Positions 21,380 through 33,919 of a DNA stretch of 64,000 nt are shown here, piece by piece; position 1 is the stretch's first letter; each line of letters opens with the position of its first letter. The notes beneath the pieces are model-generated. The model saw only the letters and a list, made by a program, of their open reading frames with translations, made no database searches and was not told the DNA's origin. This stretch comes from Lobosporangium transversale (lineage: Eukaryota > Mortierellomycota > Mortierellomycetes > Mortierellales > Mortierellaceae). The position numbers and the translations under genes are program-made. The stretch is from NCBI RefSeq assembly GCF_002105155.1, contig NW_019029032.1, positions 1 through 64,000 on the forward strand, read 5' to 3'.

Positions 21380-22237
21380 CGTAAGATCATAATGAAAATG
21401 ATGAATTGATTCAAAAAAGAAAAAAAAAAAAAAAAAAATGTAAGCGACTCAGCCGCATCAAACCAATCCTCCAAAAAAACAAAACTACAAAACGGGATAA
21501 TTAAGGGGTTTATCACATGACTAGTTACGCAACACCTTTATCACCAATTTAATCATCGTAAAAATAAAATATATTGTCCTCGTTATGAACATTTATATTC
21601 TAAAAACATATAATTATTGAATTGATTTGGTCGGCTCAGAATTTTGAATAATCTTAAATGAGTTGGTGGCCAAAATCAGCCACCGATTCAATACTCAAAT
21701 CCCATTCAATGTGATGCGCTTTTTCTGCGTCCAATTCAATCAATATATTTTTACAATATGAATTAAATATTACTTTTTTGGCGAAGAATAATGTACAGTG
21801 GAATCTCGATAATTGTACACTTTTGTAAATTTTCGAATTTGCTATATTTCTCGGTTATTGATTGGCTAAGAAGCCCACAATTCATGAAAAACTATTCTAA
21901 AAATCCTCTGCTGATTCCTCTACTCCAGTTGAGTGTGGGTTTTTTAGAATACTTTTTTTTAAAAGAGTAAGGCTCTTAGCCCACCAATGGCCTAGAAATA
22001 TATCAAATTTGAAATTTGTACAAAAGTGTACAATTATCGAGATTCCACTGTATCAATTGATTAAATATTTTTATATATAAATATAATATATATTTATATG
22101 TACTCAACATTAATTCAATAAGAATAGCCGTTTGCTCATATTCTTGGCGAAGTAACTTTTGGGCAATACAATAAAAAGAGACAAAAAAGAGAAATCCTCA
22201 CAGCTTCCAGTATATTCTAGCATTTTTTGACCCTTCA
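21380..22237. other. Divergent upstream region between SNAPC1-like and F-box genes
   Basis: It contains an A run near the SNAPC1 start, the pogo-like MITE at 21796-22050 and AT-rich sequence with TATATA motifs (about 22070-22100). No gene is present. Confidence 0.5.
21796..22050. mobile_element. Tc1/mariner-pogo-like MITE (255 bp)
   Basis: Terminal inverted repeats of almost 40 bp start CAGTGGAATCTCGATAATTG and end in the reverse complement. The element is flanked on both sides by TA, the target-site duplication of Tc1/mariner elements. The CAGTGGAA..TCGATAA terminus is typical of the pogo/Fot branch. There is no transposase inside, so it depends on an autonomous relative elsewhere. Confidence 0.82.
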
Positions 22238-24546
22238 ATGAACCGATCCCAGCGAAAGCATCCTTTGTATCCTGATGCCGACCATCAAGACTCTAACGAT
22301 AAAGGAGCCATATCTCCACCCGGCAAGAAAATCCGCATAACAGATTATCCAAACGAAGTGCTAGTACAAATTATAGGCCATGTAGATGACCCCATAGCCT
22401 TGAATAATCTCACACAAACATGCAGTATATTCAGAGATTTGACTACTCCAAATGTCTGGAAAAACATCTTTGATCGAAAAAATGCATACTATTCAGCTGG
22501 CTCCACGGTCGATCATCTACGAGGGGCTAATAAGGCCTGGAGAATCGTTGGCTTGGACGACCATTTCCGCAATAAGCGCGACTGGGTAGATCCACAACAA
22601 TCCTTTTCGATGTCTGGGCCGCCATGTCTAGTCATGAAGCCAAGCCGAGCCAAGCATATCCGGCCTCCACACATGCCTACACTCTCTTCTGATTTTACCA
22701 TTGCTCCTGTATTCTCAGCATTGTCGAACGGCGGGCCTCCAGATTTATCAACAGATTCTACCGTTGCTCCTGTATCCTCACCATGGTCGAACGGCGGGCC
22801 TCCAGCTTCATCGACAGATTCTACTACTCAAACGACGATCGTAGCCTATCTACAAAGGAGGACTTTTAATGCTCATTCCGAGTATCAGCTCATCGTTTAT
22901 GGCCTGCCAAACCATGAGACTCCTCTAGAAACCATTACCAGTGACTTCTGGGCCCATCCTGGGCTTGATCAAAACGCTGATCCTGAGGATCTCATTGTAG
23001 CCCAATTGATGGACATTAAGCATTATCCCCACCAACGAGATGACCAGGGGCGGATACGTATTGTGTTTGTGGTCGCTTTTGGCAACAGGAACCTTGCAGG
23101 CGTTGATGCCGGAGAAAGCGAGCTGAGTGTTGTTGAATCATGGCAGAAGATAAAGGTGAGAGCCATTTGCAACCCTTTATCTTTTTTTTTGTGGTTTTGC
23201 CCCTTTTTTAATAAATCTTTCCTTTTTTCTCCTTACATTAGGTTGCCGAAGCGTATATCTCCGACAAGCTTCCCGCTCCTATTTCTCGCAACAGCGAGGA
23301 TACCACGGGCCCTCAACTTATTTCATTTCGCCCTCAACCCGCTCGTGGAAAGGTCGAGACCATTGTACCGCACAATACTCAACAGACAATTCGTGGAAGA
23401 ATCATTAAATTGTACTCTGTGAAAGACCCTTTGACCGCCGAAATCCAAGACCACATCGCTTTGATTGGTATCCTGCAAGGCTCTCGGGCGCAGACCGTCG
23501 TTATGACCAGCCCCTTATTTGTTTCCAAGACGCCAAAACAGCTCTCTGCAAGAGATGGAACTAGTATGACACGAGATGAAACTATTACGCCAAAACAGCT
23601 CTCTGCAAGAGATGGAACTAGTATGACAAGAGATGAAACTATTATGACAACACCATCTACCGCTGCCCCAACCCAGTCCAAGTGGACGTGCCATGCCCTT
23701 GGCGGCGGCACTCGAGCGCTCAGCACTTCGTGTATGTCACTTTTCCCGCCGCAAAGCGATTTTGAGCATTTATTAGTCATTATGGACCAAGGTGGCAATG
23801 CCCAGATTTGGGACTGGCTTCGAAAGCTCAGAGTTGCAGTGCTGAAGGCACCAGAATCGGGCGCGGATACGGCGTCACAGGGACAAGAACGTGCAAGTGT
23901 TTCTAGAAACGAATTATTTTACTGGGGTGTCCAGATCAACTGGGCTATCGAGGAGCCGGTGTTTCAAGACCAAAAACCAAATTCACCCTTTCTGAGCCAT
24001 AGAAAACATGGCGATTTTAGGATCGTTGCCTTAGCAGATGGCCAAGATAAGGAATGGGAGACATCTACGTGGTTCGTTAGCGAGAAGGAGCTTAGGAAAC
24101 GTGAGGAAGTGTTGTCTAATCTCCAGGAGGGTGAGAAATTTGAATCTTGGGAGCTCAATGCTAAATATCGGTATTTCCAACAGTCTACTCTTGGGAGACG
24201 TTACATTCCAGGGGCATCTCCCGAGACAATTACATCCACATCCTCTCAGGTCCAAGAACTACTTTTTATAGCATATTTGATTTGGGATCATTATCGAATT
24301 TCTCTCACATCCAATAACGGGATCTGTATCTTTGATATGAACCAAGAATGTGGTAAAGCCGCCGCTACCTTCAGTAACTCTAGTGTACATACGCCGCTTC
24401 CTGAACCACCACAGTGGGTCACCTATCTAGATAACGCGGAAGAAGACCCATTGGTTGACATTGCAGCTGTTGGTGACGCGCTATTCTTGACGCGTAAGCA
24501 TAGCCATATGATTTGGCCATTCCGGAGCGTTGTGGTTGAAGAATGA
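22238..24546 (+). CDS. F-box protein
   Basis: F-box proteins are substrate receptors of SCF ubiquitin ligases. Exon 1 is 22238-23155 and exon 2 is 23242-24546, joined in phase 0 by an 86 bp intron (donor GTGAGA, acceptor TTAG), giving 740 residues. The F-box is at about residues 36-80: ITDYPNEVLVQIIGHVDDP then LTQTCSIFRDLTTPNVWKNI. A basic, polar N-terminus precedes it. The long C-terminal region has no repeat family I can name; it includes two internal duplications, NGGPP..STDST (about residues 150-190) and a perfect 19-residue repeat encoded at 23530-23643. The target protein is unknown. An A run of more than 30 bases follows the stop. The start is the first ATG in frame after an AT-rich leader. 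Confidence 0.75.
23530..23643 (+). repeat. Two 57-bp tandem repeats inside the F-box gene
   Basis: Two adjacent 57-bp units differ at one position and encode TPKQLSARDGTSMTRDETI twice. The length keeps the reading frame, so this looks like a recent in-frame duplication or a coding minisatellite. Confidence 0.85.
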
Positions 24547-24552
24547 AAAAAG

Positions 24553-24588
<36 letters not shown>

Positions 24589-25209
24589 ACACACTTGAAA
24601 CTACATCACCTTGCCTCCCACTCACGTCCCTGTCAAGGAATCAATGTATAGTTCAAAGGTTCCTACATTTCGACGAGGAAGCCGTGGCTCACAGGAATAG
24701 CTCTAGCAATATGCATTTTTATACAATTGCTACTCCTCTAGTTCACTATGGTTAAATAGAGCTTGATAATATTTAATGTATAATATGACAATTTTATTCT
24801 GAATAATTAGATTTGATATCCGATAATGTTATCCTTGTTACTGTCGCGTCGCCATTGTACGCACGTGCCACTTAGAAAAAGGCAGCAGCACAGCGTGAGT
24901 ATAATTTCCCACGAAAAAATGAAGATCGAAGGAAAAAATAAAATAAAATAAAATACAAAAATTAAAATTAAAATTAAAATTAATATTTTTTTTACTTCGC
25001 CAAATTTGTGATCAATAAAAGCAGCAAGGTTTCCCCAACCGTTTCACCAATTTATAAAATGGCGTAGTAAAGAAATGACCCTGTTGGGTTCTGTACCGAA
25101 AATCACGTCATTTGCCCATTTGCCGCAAAAGCGAAGTTCTTCCTCCCTCGCCTATCTTTTTGTGTAGCTTAGAAACTATGATAGTCTCGTTTTCTATGTT
25201 ATTATTATA
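24547..25209. other. Convergent spacer
   Basis: It lies between the 3' ends of the F-box and LSD1-type genes: a long A run at 24549-24583 and AT-rich repeats near 24940-24985. No gene is seen. Confidence 0.5.
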
Positions 25210-28200
25210 TTATACACCATCCTCACTTTCATCATCGTCACTACGCTCTGAAACAAACTTGGCGATAAAAGATCTAGAAATCCTTCCTTTCCGTCGCGGA
25301 ATCATAAATCCATGGCCAAGGCTTTTAAGTGTGAGAATGGTTTCAGAGTGAGGCGAAGGCGAAGGTGAATTCGATGTGTATGCGTCATCCATCGTCAAAA
25401 GATGTGACCGAGGGCTTCTGCTTCTGCTTCGGCTTCTGCTACTACGGCCGCTGGCGCTGCTGTTACTGCTGCTGATACTACCTACACTACTGATACTAGA
25501 GCTGCTGCTATTGCTCCTTATGCCATTATCACAGCTGTGTCTGGTCGTGCTACTTCTACCTCGTCTTTCTAAATCATACCCCACCCTGTTATCATAATCG
25601 GTATTATTTTTGCTGCTGCTACTGCTGTCACTATGATTGTTCATTCTGTGTGCTTTGACATCCAAATTAGGCCCGCTATTGACGACCTGTGGGCCAATCA
25701 GTGAGTCGAGAATATCCTTGGCCACCTTAAGACCACTTAGATATGCACCGTGCGCTGTTGCTGGATATTGTCGACTTGTCGCTTCCCCTGCGAAATATAG
25801 CTGGCCATCCACAGGCTTCGCCAATAAGTCATAGTCCTCTCCTGTAGCTTCTCTAGCCACGTAGGAATAACTTCCTTGTGCATACTCATCTTCAGACCAT
25901 CGTGTCACAATTGTTTCAACAGGTGTGGGTATCGGATTGATTTGTGGAAAAATCAATTGCAAAGTCTCCACAGCCTCTTTAACGAGTTCTCCCTTCGACA
26001 TGAGCTCACTGTCATATGCAGATTGCCCAGCCATAAGCGTCACTATGTAAATAGGTTATACATGTTTGTCATTTTAATGCCGATGCTTTTTTTTTTTTTT
26101 TTTTTTTTTTTGCACATGTTTGTGTATTTCAAAAAGCGACAATCCACATCTTATAAGCAAAAGGCGCAACAACTAAAAACAAAAACAAAAACAAAATAAA
26201 AATAAAAATAGAGTAAGTGCAGCAAGGACTCTTCTTTTTACATACCCAGAATCGGCCGATCGGTTACATGAGAGCAATTCCAAAACATATAGAATTTACC
26301 TCGACTAGAACGGTATGTTTTTAAATCAAGTTTTTCAATTGATGTTCCTGATTTACCGCTTCCTGCATACCCAAATAACTCCACAGCGGGGTCCCAAAAA
26401 ATGGTGTCAAACACCAAGACCAATTTATTTAACAGCCCAAATCCAAGACGCTGAATTGCCTGCTCCTTCCACCTTGGCAATGGCGGCGAAAATTTGATTT
26501 GCTGACTTTTCAAGACCCCTAGTGGTACGGTGATAACGGCAGCTGTACATTCGAATGAACTCCCATCGCGACATTGGACTCGAATCGCCTCACGATGATG
26601 TCGTTTAGATACCGACCGTGAAAGAGTCGAGACAGGGATAGCCTGACGTTTAACTGAAGAAACTGGCATGTCCAACCGCACATCCAGCCCTTGCGAAAGC
26701 GCTATCGGCACTTGACCGTAGCCCTGTACCACCATTGAGTGGGGGCCTGAGAATTCATAGTCATCATCCTGGTCCCAGTGCTGTAGTGATAGCTGATCGA
26801 GCGGTGCTGCGTTTGCAAACTTGAGGAAGAAAGGAAAAAGGAAGATAGAAGGGTGAGGGTGAATGGCCCATCTGCCTGTCTATCTACTTTTTTTTCTCCC
26901 CTTGGCTTATAAAGTTATATTTATTTACCTCTAAATTAGCATAATGCCAATGAATAAGCTCTAGTTCCTTGTTTGTCCATGAATGAAAGTCTGGATGGGT
27001 CTCCATAAAGAAATCCATTGAGTGTCCCAGTGTAGGCGATGACGTTGATTGAACCCGTCCTGGACCTTTCCCATCTTTCCTTCGCCTTGCTCGAAGATAC
27101 TCTACTAACCTCTCGGGAAGGCGACTACTCTTGCGGAGCTTGCAGGCTTTATCTAATATCTGATTGAAGACAGTCTCGCACTGAACGTCCATCTCCTTTG
27201 ACACGACCTCACCGCGATGATCAAATAGATCACATGTTTCGTTCACTAGATAATGAAGCGTTAAATCTGATAGTTGCTTGCGCACGATAATGTCCATTGG
27301 ATTTCCATTCTCAAATCCAGTAATAATCTGTGCTCCTAGATCGACTGCATGCTTTGTTGGCCCTATCCTGGGTGCTATACTCGATAATGATGATGACGAC
27401 GATAATGATGATAATGATGATAATGACGATGATGACGATGATGGTGAGAGCTTTGTTGTTGTTGTTGATGAGGCCTTGGTACCTAGTTCCATGGAGTGCA
27501 TACGCCCGCCTATTCGTGATCTAGCTTCGAGCACCACCACCTTTGGTGGTAACTCTGGCGCAAAGCGCCATGCATAATACTTGAATAGATTTTCTAGCTG
27601 TCTCGCTACTGCAACGCCTGCCATACCACTACCAATGACTACAACTGTCTTTCTATTTTCTGATGGCAAAAGAGGCTGATCATATATGGAGTGTGACGGG
27701 TCCTCGCAGTTAGCAATGTCATTGGTACTACTATGGCCACCAGTATTAACACCATCGGAAGTTGCGAGATGCTCAAGGTCTGCTGTTCCATTGCTGGTAT
27801 TGACGCTATTGCCTTCGTCCTGAAATGCACATGCTCCAAAGTTGATGTATCCAGATCGAAGTAGAAATTCGTATATATGGGCAATCAATCCATGATGTAG
27901 ACCAAAGTCCTTGGTGGCCTCAAAGGCCTTATTCAGGGTGAGGGGCTCTTTGGGTGACAATCGCCAAAGCCAGAGCATCGTGTTACGAACTTTAAGATAA
28001 TTCGCCAGATCCGATCTGTCTAGATGATATTGAAAGAGCTCAAACTCTTCAGCGCTCAGTGCATGTGCATGTAGTCTAGACGCATGTGCAGCGTTATTGA
28101 GCTCTTGTTGGTGTGTTCTCTCTTGAGAAGTCCTGTCTGAAAGTTGCGATCGAGATCTTGAAGAGATTGATGAATGGATTGATGAATTAGTCATCGTTCT

Positions 28201-28473
28201 ACGTTTCCTTTGAATCCCACTACGTGTATTAGTCGTACTCCGTGTTGGTGGGAAACTAGAAGGGTTGAATCTTTCTACAGCTTTGCGTATGCGCTTGCCC
28301 AGAATAATGTTGTGTTGATGACTTGACCGGGTTCCTGTGTCGGATGGTCCATTCGATGTCAGTGAGGCTGTAGATCTGATCCATGCTGGTCCTAATGATG
28401 TAGACAGATGACGCAAAATTGTCTTCCGTCTTGTTCGTTGGTCTTCAGTTTTGGGGTGAGATTCGCTGTTCAT
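25210..28473 (-). CDS. LSD1/KDM1-type lysine-specific histone demethylase
   Basis: FAD-dependent removal of methyl groups from histone H3 lysine, in the nucleus, is the known role of the family. Exons 28473-26929, 26819-26246 and 26042-25210 join in frame to 983 residues. A basic Ser-rich N-terminus is followed by a SWIRM domain (residues about 139-218, SAEEFELFQYHLDRSDL to RSGYINFGAC). The FAD Rossmann motif is IGSGMAG (281-286), with VVLEARSRIGGRM after it. The substrate part has HWDQDDDYEF, and LGFGLLNKLVLVFD carries the lysine that contacts FAD. The FAD C-terminal motif is LYFAGEATSRQYPATAHGAY. The tower insertion seen in animal LSD1 is short or absent. A Ser- and Arg-Ser-rich tail of about 150 residues follows. 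The ATG at 28473 is the first in frame. The gene is divergent from LMBRD1. Confidence 0.92.
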
Positions 28474-29054
28474 TGGTTGGATAAATAGGAAGAGAATGAG
28501 GACAAAGGCGAGGGAAAGAAAGGATGAATGGATGACTAATTCAGAAATAAAGGAGTGAAAGGAGGGCAAATAAAGGACTTTGGTTTAAAGAGGGCACTAG
28601 GAGAACGTCTGCATTCCACAGAAACGCGTCATTTGTATCTGGCAATGCTTTTTTTTACAGATAACCGACTAAAAAAAAGAAAAGAAGAGAAAAAGAAACG
28701 GACCATCTACTACAGAGCCATGCAGTTATCACTGAGTGTTGTCCTGCCATTGTCAAACCTAATTACAATACCCATCATGGCTTACAAAGAAGAAGTCTGC
28801 GCTCTTTTTTTTTTATACATACAGTCGGCGAAGCAATTACTAAGCACGTGGATGCTGGAATAGAGAGATCAATTGTCAAACAGGGATCTCAATCCCTATC
28901 CTTCTCCCTATCTTTCTTCTCTCATCTTTTTTTTTTTTTTTTTTTTTATCCTTCTTCTTTTTGTTGTTCCATGACGAACAATTCTTTGTTCTTTTCCATC
29001 TGAAGAATTTATTATCAAAAAAAAAAAAAAAAAGTCTTCGCAGATACAGTCATT
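28474..29054. other. Divergent promoter region of LSD1-type and LMBRD1-like genes
   Basis: These 580 bp between two divergent starts contain T and A runs at about 28928 and 29019, which probably act as nucleosome-poor tracts. No gene or recognisable operator is seen. Confidence 0.5.
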
Positions 29055-31996
29055 ATGATGGAAGGAGTCTTGCAGCTCTTTAGCGCTTGGGGTGCCTTTG
29101 GCCTTATGGGAACTGTAAGGAATGCCATTTCAACCGACATGATCATCCTTGATCATCAATTATTCATTCATAACATTGCAATAGTTCCATTCAATGTTCA
29201 TTATCCAATCTTACTCGCACGTTAAATTTTCCCTTCGACTTGTCGCGTCCCTGAGTCACAAAGTCGCGACCAGAAATAAAATGCTGTGCTGAGAGTTATG
29301 CTTATTCATATGCCGCACTTTTTTCCTTTTGGACGTAGGCTCTCCTAGGCTTTTCAATCTTCTTCACGTTATACTACTCGGATATACAGGATCGAGAGCC
29401 ATTTGCTATGCTGGTCACAATCCTTGCCCTCACACTTTGTTTAAGCACTGTAGCTCTCTTCCCTGTCGACATCTTCCTAGTCTCCCGAGTTATGGATCCT
29501 TTGACTGGATTGAGAAATGAATGGGCGACTGATGAAGCAATCAACTATATTCAGATGTCGGTCAAGATTATCTACTATAGTATGAAGTTTCAATCTTTTT
29601 TTTTTTCCTTATTACCGTCCGCTCCCTTCCTTCCTTCCCATCATATTTTTTCTTCCGTTTGTTCTGATACAAGCAAAAAAAAAAAAAAAAAATTCATGCG
29701 ATGTGATGTGATTGACGAAAGAGAGTTCTCCATCTCTCTTTTTCTTTTTGTCAGCTGGACTTTTCTCTAGCATATGCCATCTGCATCCACATGTATATTT
29801 CATGTCATCTGCCAATGAGATTAGAAAAGGGGTATTTTTATTTTCAAAACTAACCATTGCTATCCCCTCCTTTTTTTAAAAAAAGTTGCTTATGGTCTCA
29901 TTGCTGGTTTCTGCTTTTTCTGGATCCCATTTGCTTATTTCTATTTTGAAGAATTAGCAGATGAAAGTCAGACGCTGATCAAACGCCTGTGGGTCTCTTT
30001 TCGATACACGATCTTTTTTGTCATCGTCGCATGTACGCTCTTATTGACAGGACTGCTGATGGGTCCTGATCGCCATGAAGGCATCGATCTCGACTTGTTA
30101 CGGAAGTTGTTGACAGATCTCGGTATGACACGTGTTGCTGATGTTGTATTACATGAACACAAGAAACTATAATTTGTTATCATACTCAATAGCATTCTCT
30201 CTAAAAAAAAAATCTTAGACGGAGCGGGTGCAATGGCTTTCGTGACAGGTGTCCTTGCACTCGCTGGAATGATCATCTTGGTACTCTACACTGTAAGGTC
30301 TTATTACTCCCATGATCCTTAACGCCATTGGCTATGGACTGAGGCGATAATAAACGACAAAGTGGGCTTCGTCATTGACTTTTTTTTCGCTTATTGGTGC
30401 ACATCTAGGCCCCAGGGCTGTCCCTTCTACCGCTCCATCTTCTTGCTGGGTCGAAAGCGCTTCCAAGTGCACATACCAGCGATTTTCATGTCCAATTGGC
30501 CGTTAACCGTGAACGCCAGCATGCAATCCTGAGACAATACAGTCCGCGTCGGCACTTTGGTGGTGGTGGTGGCGCTCATCAGGGAATGTCAGAGCGGGAT
30601 CGACAGGCAATGAGCGAACTAGCACAGGAAGAATTGCTGTTGGAGCACCGAACCCGGCATATTCAACGGTTGAGGGATAGCTGTTTTCACCGTTGCCATT
30701 TCATTATAAGGCCTGTTCAGATCCTGTTAGGGCTGTTGGGAGCAGTCTTATCATTCCTTTTGATCGGATCCATTGCTTCGACAAGGCATGCGAACAACAA
30801 AGGAGCAAAAGGGGAAAAAAATGCTTGTCAGATGAATCTCTATGCTAAATCAACTTTTTTTTTTTTTTTTTAGTATTGGTCAAACCAACGACGACATCTG
30901 TGGTGCGCCATGTGGATATATTTTCAGCGCCAGGGATATGCCCAATCCACTCAACTTTGCGCTTCTAAAGCTATCACCGGTAAGTATTACTGCCTAGAGC
31001 ATATCACGGCGGATATTCTTCATCCAAATAGAGCATTTTGAAGACAAGCCAAGGCAACTTCCTTAACTTAAAACCTGCTTATTATTTGTAACATAGTATT
31101 TCCCAGTTGATTATGTTATGATCGTGATGATTATTCTTTACATTTTCTGCACAACAGCCAAAGGCCTTATTTCTCTCGGCATTCGGATCCTCTGGGTAAA
31201 CTTATACAAGTTTCGTCGACATGCCACGCCGCCACAGGGCTTGCTAGCTGGTACCATGCTACTGATGCTCAGCCTTGCTGGTCTCAGTTACTCATTAACC
31301 ATGTCTGTCGCGCCTGAGTACTCCATGTTTGGCAGCCAAAAATATGTAAATGAAAGAATCGAGTCTTTTTTTTTTTTTTTATGATTAATACTATGTTTTT
31401 AACAATTAGGGACCACTTTTTTTTTCTATTTCTTCCTGAAGTGCAACTACACCATCCCTGATACGGGTGTCCGCGACTGCTCTTCTCAAGTCTCTCTCAT
31501 TATTCCATGTCACATAGGTGCGCCTTCAGGATTATGTGTCCCGACTGTGACGTCTGTGACCATACTCAAGATCATATTGGCTACCCCTTCACTCGGTGTC
31601 GGCTTCTTTTATTTGCAATGGTCCTTTCTGGCAATGTTTTTGCTGGCCCTCATTTATAATTTGATCCGAGGATGTGTCAATGGATTTGGAGTCGATCCCT
31701 TGGATGAGGGCGAGGATGGTGAGGAGGATTTGGAAGATATGGAGACAAGACGCCTATTGCAAGGGAACTTTGAATCTGACGATGCAAGGCGTCGGACGAA
31801 ACGGAGAGGACTCTTGGCAGTTGATAAGGATGACCAGACACCGAAGCGGCAGGGCTATCATGAAACAGATCAGGACCAAGGACAAGGACAAGGACAAGGA
31901 CAAGGGCTATATAGACAGCAAGGGCAGTATGATCGCCAAGGTTATTCCCAAAATCCCAGAGCATACTATGGCACTGTGGGAGGCGCACGCAGATGA
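29055..31996 (+). CDS. LMBRD1-like lysosomal (vacuolar) cobalamin transport escort protein
   Basis: LMBRD1 works with the ABCD4 transporter to export cobalamin from the lysosome. Eight exons join in frame: 29055-29114, 29339-29579, 29886-30122, 30219-30292, 30409-30785, 30874-30979, 31097-31345 and 31442-31996 (632 residues). Family blocks visible: VALFPVDIFLVSRVMD, FFWIPFAYFYFEE, NPLNFALLKLSP, YFPVDYVMIVMIILYIFC, GIRILWVNLYKFRR and MSVAPEYSMFGSQKY. Hydrophobic segments fit the nine-helix LMBR1 fold. Intron 5 needs a GC donor (AAG/GCATGC), since no GT fits the frame. A short Gln-Gly repeat occurs in the acidic cytosolic tail. The gene is convergent with the G-patch gene 164 bp away. Confidence 0.9.
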
Positions 31997-32159
31997 TCCA
32001 CTCGACAGGATCGTGTACATAGCTTTACTCTCTTTTTTTTTAACTTTTTTTTCAATATTTATATATATATATATATATATATAAAGGATAGTGATATTTG
32101 GAGATATCATAAAATATACAGAATGGTTTTGAATGGTAGATAAAGAAGTGATTATGGCA

Positions 32160-33411
32160 TTATTTCTTCATGTATGTCATTAGATTGATGCGATCGCGGC
32201 GCTCCTTTTCCGCTTTACGACGATAGTCATCTAATGTCAAAGGTACGCGTCTATTTGACTATTGAACACAAAAAAAAAATTAGCATTTGTGTAGGGATCG
32301 CAAAAACTTTCCCCCGAACCCTAATTTCAGAAAAGGTTTTATTATTTTATACATACCTTCACAGTGGGCTTTGTACGGCTTTCTTCAATCTCTTGAAAAG
32401 TATGTGTAACAAGTTTTTTACTCGTCCCTACTGCACCCAAGGCTAGTCGATCGTGCTTGAGCCGTGTAGCGATAGGGTGGCGTGTCCCCTGGCCTTGAGC
32501 GCCTAGTCCTTTCTCGTAATCCCACCCACTGTTGACAAGCATCCTGAATCCTTTATTGGACTATAAATATTTTGGCACATGAGATTAGTCGGAGCAAGAA
32601 AGAGAGAAAGGGAAGAGAAAGAAGAAAGCAGATAAACAATATATCCTACATGTCCAAGTGTCAAGGTATCTAGCGGTTTGATAGGGGATTTTTCTGACAT
32701 TAAATGCGCAATACCCCTGCGGTGTCTCTCAAGATCATCCTGCCGAACTTCAATCTGACATGACTCACAAAGGATATGACCTTTAGCAACCACCCTTGTG
32801 GATTCAGCGGGCTTTTCAATCAGCCAATTCCTACGGATGACTTCTGTATCTTCTGATGATGGATCCGATTCCGGCCGTTGTAGTTCATTTGATAGTGCCT
32901 GTAAATGTGGAGATGATGATACATCTGTACTATCGTCGGACGGTGATGCAGAAGTCTTTGAGGATATAATTGACTGCGGTAATGATTCTGAGAGCAATGA
33001 TGTCTCTCTATTAGGTCCTGACGTTGTAATTAGTTCTGATACCGTTGATTTTTTTCTTTCTCGTTTTGTTTGCTGCTGACTCTTCATTTCTTTCTTCTTC
33101 ACTTGCTTAGTCACCGTCCTGGGCATAGCTAGAACAGTTTTGTAAAACTAATAAAAATTGAGCATGTATAAAAAACAGATTATACTAATAGTGCTTTTAG
33201 GGTAAAACTTGCTGAAAAGGCTTTTTTTTAATACCTCTCTGACATTGCTAGCATCCTCATGTGTGCTGGTACGGAGGGTGGCTGCCTGGGCGTCCTTCAT
33301 TGCAAGTGTCCCACTAGGGACGAATACAATATCTTTGTAGTATGTACCCGAGTCATCCTGACGCAGGATCCTGTTCTTATTACCTCTCTCAGTTGTTGCT
33401 TTGTAGCTCAT
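32160..33411 (-). CDS. Zinc-finger and G-patch protein (GPANK1-like)
   Basis: G-patch proteins activate DEAH RNA helicases or act in pre-mRNA processing. Four exons, 33411-33235, 33147-32650, 32560-32357 and 32258-32160, join in phase 0 to 325 residues. A short N-terminus (MSYKATTERGNKN) leads to a Ser-rich acidic region. A single C-x2-C-x11-H-x5-H finger follows (CESCQIEVRQDDLERHRRG), then the G-patch GFRMLVNSGWDYEKGLGAQG with GQGTRHPIATRLKHDRLALG. A charged C-terminus (DDYRRKAEKERRDR) ends the protein. The finger-then-G-patch order matches GPANK1, but the ankyrin repeats of the animal protein are not visible, so the name is approximate. The gene is divergent from the transporter at 33920. 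Confidence 0.78.
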
Positions 33412-33919
33412 TCTTTGCAAAGTCCTGTTGGATAAATGAAGGAATGGTAAATGTAAGGTGGCGCAAAGAGGATTGAGCTTCTTTGCTGTGGAAATCAAAA
33501 AGGACTGCTTTTTTATATATATTCCGCCCTTCGACGTACAAATGCAATCATAGATGAAAATCGTTTATCCACGCCCCACCCTCCGTCTGAGGGCGCATTG
33601 GAACGGCTTCCGTTTTAAACTGAGCACCATGTTTTGCGCCATGGCTAAGTGCTTGTCTTCATTGAATAGAGTCAAAACAGGGAAGAGTGGATGACTGAAA
33701 CGAGAAATAGGTCGTAGCCCCATTGCACTTTTTAATGTATTAGTCCATGTCCTCGTAATTTTTTTTTTAATTCATTCCATTATCTAACTTTTGACATCTG
33801 GCTCTAATCTTAGCCAGTCCAGCCTCAGCCCCATTGTTAATCACGTTAAACATTCATTTGCACCGCATCTCCTTCTTCTCACTCTTTCTGGCTTTCTCAC
33901 CTTCATTGAAAAGCGAGGC
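33412..33919. other. Divergent promoter region
   Basis: This 508 bp region lies between the G-patch and transporter starts. It contains an AT-rich stretch and a T run at about 33760. No RNA gene or distinctive site is recognised. Confidence 0.45.

Noticed and set aside
25376-25597. Leu-rich plus-strand frame
   Set aside because: It is antisense to the Ser-rich tail of the LSD1-type gene.
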